From contig CM062292.1 in NCBI GenBank assembly GCA_031216915.1, positions 6,263,920 to 6,327,919 of the forward strand: a DNA stretch of 64,000 bases, written 5' to 3'. This DNA comes from Pictodentalium vernedei (Eukaryota > Mollusca > Scaphopoda > Dentaliida > Dentaliidae). The notes beneath the pieces are model-generated. The model had not been told where the DNA came from. It did not search any database and saw only the letters and a list, made by a program, of their open reading frames with translations. Below, piece by piece: positions 37,916-46,900 of this stretch; positions within the stretch are counted from its first letter, which is position 1, and each line of letters opens with the position of its first letter. Position numbers and translations under genes: made by a program.

Positions 37916-40900
37916 TTTTCTTTTTTGTGGTTTTATGTTGTTTAAGTTTTTTCGGGGAGAGGAGGAATTCTTTTTAATATTTTTTTATATGAACTTTTGA
38001 ACCTCTCCGTGTCAGTAATATAATAGAAATTAGAATGAATGTTAATAACCCTTACTGTTCCACCAAACTTTCTTTCCCTCCTACTTGATACAGTAACTGA
38101 GTTCTTTAAACATAAAATTCAGCTTTATGTAGTCCGTCTGCCTTCGATCATGGCCGATCGCGAATAAGGGGAGTGGTGTTGGCAACCGTTTCCAGTGGTG
38201 ATCCCTTAATAGAAAATGTCTGACCCCAAATTTAAAACAAAAAAAAATGATGTCTAAAAAATGCAGGCATTTGTGTTACAGCTGGAAGTTGGAAGTTATA
38301 CCACGCCTCTCAGTTTTATATTCCAATTTCACATGCCAAAAAAATCCGACATGCCTCGATTTTTTCCGACACCCTTTCCCAGTACCATTCCCCCAGTATT
38401 GGCTTAAAATGTCACGACCCGTCAGTTTTGACATGCATACCCCTATAGGGGTTTGCGAATCACACATTATTGTCACAACTGAATCAGATCTATCATTCGA
38501 ACTCGAATCGAAGCAGGGATGTCTAGAAGGTGACGATTGGGGAAGATACTGTAAACTTGATTTGTTGTTACTGTGACAGCTCTCGTCCCGACTGATAAAA
38601 TATTCCAACTACATCATCAAGGCATGCCTTCATTGAAGGCATGCCTTGATGATGTAGCTGGAGATTACCCAGTAAGGGTTATAGTTCACAAACAGAAAAC
38701 AAGAGAGTGAAATGCTCGTACTATGTATTGCCAGGGCATGCCGTCAGACCAACAGCTCATCGTTAAGATTGCTTGGAAACTTTACATTTGCTTCCAACAG
38801 TGCATGGTAGTGACTGGTAGTGAATGTTAATACAGCGGAAATTACACTCAGTCTTCACTTTCAGCATTATTATTTATGTACAATTTCTATTTGAACTATG
38901 AGGTGATGAATATGACTGATACCAAGCTATATTCCAGTGAAAGGATTCGAAGGGGAACGAATTCGGAAGCCGGTTTCGAATCGAACCGAATACCAACTTA
39001 ATATTCGAAATTGTATCCAAGGAAGGTGATTGTTCGCAAGACATAAACATCGTAAATAACAATAACAATTAACCATTAATTATGTCATTAATGTACTCCT
39101 TATTAGCTATGCGGGGCGGTTGGCAGAATGTCGGTTTCACAATACAATGATCGCAAACGCGGTATGTTTCACTACCAGATCGTCGCCTGAGTGCTAGAAT
39201 GTTCTATGTCCCCTATGGGACATAGAACATTCAAGCACTCAGCCGACGAGATGTCTACAACCCTTCATACCAAGGACCGAGATTTCGTTACCCTTTACTC
39301 AAACGAATCGGCCGCATCGCCCGCGTAATATGCAAATTCAGCAGTTGAAAAAATATTATTTTTCAAAAAATGTCAACAAAACCATATCATGTGACCCCTC
39401 GTTGGAACGAGCTTGTCGAGCTCGTTCCAACGAGGGGTCACATGATATAGTTTTGTTGAAATTTTTTGAAAGATTTGAAAAAATGATGTTTAAAATAATA
39501 AATTTTGATATCGTCTGCGTTGGGTAAAGAGTTAAGTATAACACTGAAAGAACCACGATACAAGACAGGTTCAAGGTATCGCGGCGGAACTAAATATTTT
39601 CGCATAGGCGACCATTATATCAGGCAAAAAAATATATGATCGCTTCACTTTAATTTTAGCATTCAAATATCTTTGTCAAGTATAGCCCTTCAGACAACTT
39701 TTTCTGACCCGAAAACAGGGGGTCACTCAACAAATAAGAGGAAAAAATTGACACGAAGGGAAGTACCAATCACGTGTACATATTTTTCAGGGAATTTTGT
39801 ACAAAAACACACAAAAAGTAAATTGTATTTTTAAGGTCTAAAAGTAATCAAACCACCCTCTTTTTTATCAGGAATATTCAACAATAATGCAAGATGTCAA
39901 TAGAATGTTTCAAACGTTTACTGAAACAATATATTTCCCCAGGTCTGTTTATTTTTAGAGATTGCATCATATTCGAGTGCAACATTTCAAGGCGGGTAAC
40001 TCTAATTCAGTTATTTAGTTCCGTGATACCTCAGGACAAACGAACCACAAATAGCATTTCAGATTCAATGTTCTCGCACTTCTCTTCAAATTACATTACA
40101 GTCGCCGTGGATTGGTCGTAATCCAGGAGGGGGCAGTAATTTCTTCAAATTACACTACAGTCGCCGTGGACTGGTCGTAATCCAGGAGGGGGCAGTAATC
40201 TCTTCAAATTACACCACAGTCGCCGTGGACTGGTCGTAATCCAGGAGGGGGCAATAATCTCTTCAGATTACACTACAGTCGCCGTGGACTGGTCGTAATC
40301 CAAGCGTGGGCAGTAATCTCTTCAAATTACATCACATGATCACAGTAGCCGTGGATTGGTCGTAATCCAGGAGGGGGCAGTAATCGCTTCACATTACACT
40401 ACAGTCGCCGTGGACTGGTAGTAATCCAGGAGGGGGCAGTAATCTCATCAAATTACACTACAGTCGCCGTGGACTGGTCGTAATCCAGGCGGGGGCAGTA
40501 ATCTCTTCAAATTACACTACAGTCGCCGTGGACTGGTCGTAATCCAGGCGTGGGCAGTAATCTCTTCAAATTACACTACAGTCGCCGTGGACTGGTCGTA
40601 ATCCAGGAGGGGACAGTAATCTCTTCAAATTACACTACAGTCGCCGTGGACTGGTCGTAATCCAGGATGGGGCAGTAATCTCTTCAAATTACACTACAGT
40701 CGCAGTGGACTGGTCGTAATCCAGGAGGGGGCAGTAATCTCTTCAAATTACACTACAGTCGCCGTGGACTGGTCGTAATCCAGGCGTGGGCAGTAATCTC
40801 CTCAAATTACACTACAGTCGCCGTGGACTGGTCGTAATCCAGGCGTGGGCAGTAATCTCTTCAAAGTACACTACAGTCGCCGTGGACTGGTCGTAATCGA

Positions 40901-43900
40901 AACGTGGGCAACAATGTCCACACACGCGTTAACCAGGTAATAAAAACCATTATCAGCAAAATTTTAATTAATGACGGTTACGTGAAATAATTCATTCGAG
41001 GCGAGGGACTATATTGTAAAAAGCATTCGCGCACTCGTGTTTGTACGACGACCCTCACCTCTCATGAATTATTTCACGTAACCAGTCCAGTCAATAGATT
41101 ACTATCTATGTGATCACTGTGCTGGGGACGTTTTCGTGATCTCGATATTGAACAGGAGAATGAACATTTTTCTCAACCCCGAATTCAGTTGATGATTTTG
41201 AGCAATTTGGTATAACTCATGCATAATATACTACTTATGAAAAAAAAGTTGATTTAATAGTATAAATGAATAAAACCAACCTGCTTGTAGTGACGCCGTC
41301 AATTTTCCATCATCGCATGCTCTATCGTGGAAGGCAGTACCTCCTATTCTGTTGACATTGTATTCGGAATAACGAACCAATTGACTTCTGTTTCTCAAAA
41401 TGCTATACGCAGAGTCTATATTGCAATCAGGTGCAAACGAATTCACACAGGTTGCAGCAGCTTTCCACCGCCTGTAAATACATGAAAACAATTAAACCCT
41501 TATAGAGAAACTCTTTAGCAATTGTTCTTCTGTTTGTACCTCAGAAGTTAGAGTCTGGTTGCCCAGTAGTTAGAGAACTAAACTTTTAAGTTTCGTATGA
41601 CTACAGCTGACTCGTGGGGCACCCATCACCTCACATACACACTCAGTTCAAGGTTAGGGCTCACATTTTCGTCCATCCCTCCATCTGTCCGTCTAACCAT
41701 CCGTCTGTCTGCCTGCCTACCATCTATTTTCAGGAAAATGTTTGTGGTACGTGCCCCTCCCTCCGTTCCCTTGGTTCCTACGTCCCTTGCTCACGAGATA
41801 ATTTCATACAGTGCCAAATTGTATCCTGTTATGGAAGGAAATAACATATTTAGAATACTTTTCATATCCCCCAGAAGCTCAAATAAATAAGGGTGACCCT
41901 CTTTGGTTCTTTCCCTGTGCTTACTTAGTAATCACTATTCAATAGTGCAGTTAAGTCGAGTTTAGAGCATTTTCTACATATACATGATTAATCAGAAATT
42001 GAGTTATTAATTAACCACACGCCAAAATTCATTTTAGTTCCCCCACCCAATCCTAGAGACCTCGGAAAACTCACACGTTAACCAGATTTTCAGTCCCACG
42101 CCCACGCTTTAACGGCGATAGGAAATTGTGAGTGGTTTATTATTATCTGATTAAAGGCTGTGTAGTAATTGTACCCAACAGTTTTGTCAATGCTACTTTT
42201 AGATTCCACACACACCCGTCAACACATATCAAGATTGTATTTCAAGGCACTGTTTCATTCTTCGCCCTCGATTTCAAGTTTTGCTGTTCGAAATTTGTCT
42301 GCCAATTTTTGAAATTAAGAAACTACGCCCGGTGGTAGAGAATCAATACAGAAGTGCACTTTATAATTTGTTAGACCACAACCCCAACTTTCTCCATTCT
42401 TTGTTGCTTGTCGTCTTTACCAGGCGTGGCAAATCAGCAAACGCAGTTCACATTCCCCAAATCGGTCGGCACCTCAAAGCCTGAGGCTGAGAATTTAAGT
42501 AGATTGAATCAGTTGCATTGAGGGGGGGGGGGGGCATAATGAAGACAGGGGTGTATTTAAATAACTCAGTAACCGCGAACGAAGGCGCTTTCGCTCCAGT
42601 TAGTACAAACAAACAAATGTTAATGAGATTATTAGGAAGTTGTTTCACCCTTTACCCAACGTAATGGCCAAAACCGGTCAGCACTATTCTCAAAAATCGC
42701 CAATTAATTTCTTGTCTCAAAAACATAGGTTATGACCCCTCGTTGGAATGAGCTCGGCGACCTCGTTTCAACGAGGGGCCATAACCTATGGTTTTGAGAC
42801 CAAAAACGAAAAAAATTAGTAATGCACGAATTTTTTTGGAAGTGTCGTCTGCTTTTCATGTTAGGTAAAATATTAATATTAAACTCTTTCAACACAGTTC
42901 ACACCTCCTTCGTCTTGATAACTGTACAGTGTGTTAGATATTTGTCAGGTTCAATTCATCCCAGGTCTTGATGTTGTGAGGGATCGGCGTTACTCGTCTG
43001 AAAAACGCAGGGGGATGAGGTCAAGAGGATTTTTGTGACGATGTTTTAGTTCATTTTATTGTTGTGACTAAACCCTATGCTTAATTTCTAACACCAAGTT
43101 TCTCCATAGTACATACCTGCAAATACTGTTCCATTTTTCAGTTGCTCCATATGTGATATTTATCTGTCCAGGATCTGGAAACTGTCGCTTCTTTCTCGAG
43201 GGTACTCCATAGTATTCTCCTACAATGTTCCTTTGAAACCATCCATCAAATATATTCACACAACAATAGCCTTCGTTCATGCCATTGTAATCGCTGAACT
43301 CATTCTGTTCCTCCTGGCGGAGAGCGTTTACTATGCAATTAGTATCTTGAGCATTGGACACTAAAACAAATTAAATTTTTAAAAATGATAGTACAATTTT
43401 TTGGAATGCTGTTGAACAAGGGTCGATAGTTGTTAAATTAAAAAATGTGTTCCGCATCGACGGGAGCGACGTATTTAACCCTGTACCTTACATGAAAAGC
43501 AGACGACACTTGCAAAAAAAATACTTGAACAACTAATTTTTTTCATTTTTTTGTCTCAAAAATATAGATTATGACCCCTCATTGGAACGAGCTCGACGAG
43601 CTCGTTCCAATGAGGGGTCATAACCTATGTTTTTGAGACAAAAAATGAAAAAAATAATGAAAATTAATTGGCGATTTTTGAGAATAGCGCTGGCCGGTTT
43701 TGGCAGTTACGTTAGGTAAAGGGTTAAATCGACAGCGCAAGTCCAACACATGGTGCCCAATTCGTAGCTGGTTAAACAGAATATTTATTTATTTATTTAT
43801 TTATTTATTGATGTTTTAAGGTCACATATTTCTGCACAATGGCTATTCATGACCATGACAGTTTTACGGGTGGAGGAAGCCGGAATACCCGGAGAGATCC

Positions 43901-46900
43901 AGCGAGCAACGGCGAGCAACTGTCAACTCCCCAACATACTAACGCCACACAAGCAGGGTTAGCATTGGTTGAAGACAGGTGCACCATCGACGTGCAGTAC
44001 GCCTTAGTACACAAGGTCACCGTGCCCCCACATGGGCAATGAGGGTGAAGTGTCTTTCTTAAGGACACAACGCGGTTGCCGCAGGTGGGATTCGAACCGA
44101 GGACTTTTCGGCTTGCAGCCTGCACCTCTACCTACTGAGCCACCGCGCCCCCAGCAGAGTAATTATACCAGATCTAGCTCTTGTTACTATATGTTTCCTG
44201 ATAAACATTGATTGTTCAAATTAATTTGACAATTTAGCGACCGCCATTTGTATTTAGAGCAAATAAATGTTATGTTTCTGAAATTACACAGCGCGCACAA
44301 GACTTACCAAACACTTGACTGATACAACAAATTTTAAACTTTACAGGTGAGGTCAAAGAATTATTAACGTAAACGAATCCTCGTGTGAACCCTCAAAGTG
44401 GAGAAGTGCTTCTCTACTGTGGTAAACAAGTTCTGATGTACTGGTAAAATAGTACCGTCAACCAACTCCTTATGTGGAAGTCCTCTAAAGTGGGAAGCAT
44501 ATGTATAAACAATTATTATGAGGCGGCCATGATATAGCTGTAGATGCTAAAGGTGACCTTAAACACCAATATGAATACGAAAGAAAAGGAATTATTATTT
44601 TTTAAGGATCCTCTTTCACCAACCGTCTTTTAACATCAACTAGAAGTTCTGTCACGAATAGTGCGCTTATCTAGGCTTAATTGCGCGTTGGAATTGCGCG
44701 CAATTGCCATATCGAATGGCATCCAAAGCACGGCAGGTTCTCTTGGTTACTCATAGCAAACACATGCAATGTTTCTGCCAATGGACCTCCGGGTTACCCG
44801 GAGGTCCATTGGCTGAAACATTGCTTGTGCACAGGCCATATGTACAGCATTTGATAGCATTACTTGGGCCATAACGCGTACATTAACGCGCATATCAACG
44901 TGCTATTTGTGCGCATTTCATGACATGACTTCTAGTTTTAACTGTAACATCAACTAGAAATTATTGAGTGACACAATCAATGCTAATAATAAATCCATCT
45001 TGTTTTTGAGGTGGGACCCTACGATTCACCGTTTTCGGATCGGATCGAATCCCGAATCGAATCGGATAAGCAATTTCGAATTGAATCGAATCTGGGATCG
45101 AATATCTCGGATATTCAAGTTGTAAATAGTGTGCCTTCTTTGGCAAGTCAATTAAAATGCGGAATGTTCTAGAACGGAATCGAACATATTTCGGAAGCGG
45201 AACCTCGTTGAATCCTTCTTCCGTCATCAGGTCTCCTGTGCAGGAATGGACGGGGAGGGAATGCGGGTTGTCCTGTGCAGGAATGGACGGGGAGGGGAGG
45301 CGGGTTGTCCTGTACAGGAATGGACGGGGAGGGGAGGCGGGTTGTCCTGTACAGGAATGGACGGGGAGGCGAGGCGGGTTGTCCCGTACAGGAATGGACG
45401 GGGAGGGGAGGCGGGCTGCCCTGTACAGAAATGGAAGGGGAGGCGGGTTGTCCTATACAGGAATGGAAGGGGAGGGGAGGCGGGTTGTCCTGTACAGGAA
45501 TGGACGGGGAGGGGAGGCTGGTTGTCCTGTACAGAAATGGACGGGGAGGGGAGGCGGGTTGTCCTGTACAGGAATGGACGGGGAGTGGAGGCGGGTTGTC
45601 CTGTACAGGAATGGGCGGGGAGGGGATGCGGGTTGTCCTGTACAGGAATGGACGGGGAGGGGAGGCGGGTTGTCCTGTACAGGAATGGACGGGATGGGGA
45701 GGCGAATTGTCCTGTGAAGGAATGGACGGGGAGGGGAGGCGGGATATCCTGTGCTGGAGACCTGAAGATAGAAGAAGAGAACAAAAGGATACACTGGGTT
45801 AGATTTTCAAACATGTCGAGGATTCAAAGATTTCCGAATCAGAGAAGTTTAATCGATTAACCGCTACCACAACATTTGTAACATTTTTCCGCTTACGATT
45901 GTTGCTACATGCCTGCTGCGTACATTATCTCCGCCAGGGGTTACCTCGTTGTATCCTTGGTTAAGGTACTTAATCCTGATTGCCTACGTGGTGGCGCTGT
46001 GTACTAAAGCAATCTGCACATAGATGGTGCACATGTCTTCAACCAATGGTAATCCAGCTGGTGTGGAGTTTATACGCTGGGAAGTCTGACAGTTGCAAAC
46101 CTTTTCTCAGTGGTTCTTTCCGGGTACTCCGGGTACTCCAGCTTCATCTACCCCTAAAACTGCCCGACACGAGGTTACCCCGGCTGTCGAAAGTGTCGTT
46201 AAACCCCAATAAAAATGAATAAATAACCACGTTGATTTGAACACACTCATTTTCACTTTTATAAAAATATTGAAAGAGTCGAAGGAGCTCGGTTAAAAAA
46301 AAAGAATTATCCGGTTAGTGAACGAATTTATCTGTACAAGAGCGGGGAGTAAAAATATGAGTTGACTCTTCTGAGCACAACTTGTTAGAAAGCATTACTT
46401 TGCAAGCCTAATTTTATAGAAAAATGCTATCAGAAAAAGAATATAAACTATGCACAAATATTTTCAAGAATGATTTAAAGAAGTAGAATTGTTAAACAGA
46501 GAAGCCGGAAGCAAGAAATATAAAAGGTATTTCAGTCGATATAAGGGCTCTATCATGCCCTCTTCCCAGTCACAACAGACCTAACAGGGAGATCATATCA
46601 AGAGAATTATATTACTTTACCTGCGACTGTTTTCCTCGGCGAGTCATCCTTTCACTCCGGTTTTCGTGTGTTTTGAAGCGATGGCTTTGCGGTAACCGGT
46701 CATCATTAGATCACCGAAGTTAAACAATTATTATCAAAAACGTTGGGAAGTCCATGCGTAAGGATACTACATAGACAATAGTTCACTGCTCGGGTTCGAG
46801 TACAATTTTTATCCTGAAGTGGAGCGCGCTGAGTAAATAATCGGCGATGCCCAAGAGAGAATAAAATCGCACTCGGACTCCGAGCAGTGAACCTTTGTAT

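Noticed and set aside
38247..38608. 109- and 110-codon ORFs on both strands
   Set aside because: They mirror each other over the same DNA and have no motif, no splice context and a hAT-like repeat patch inside.
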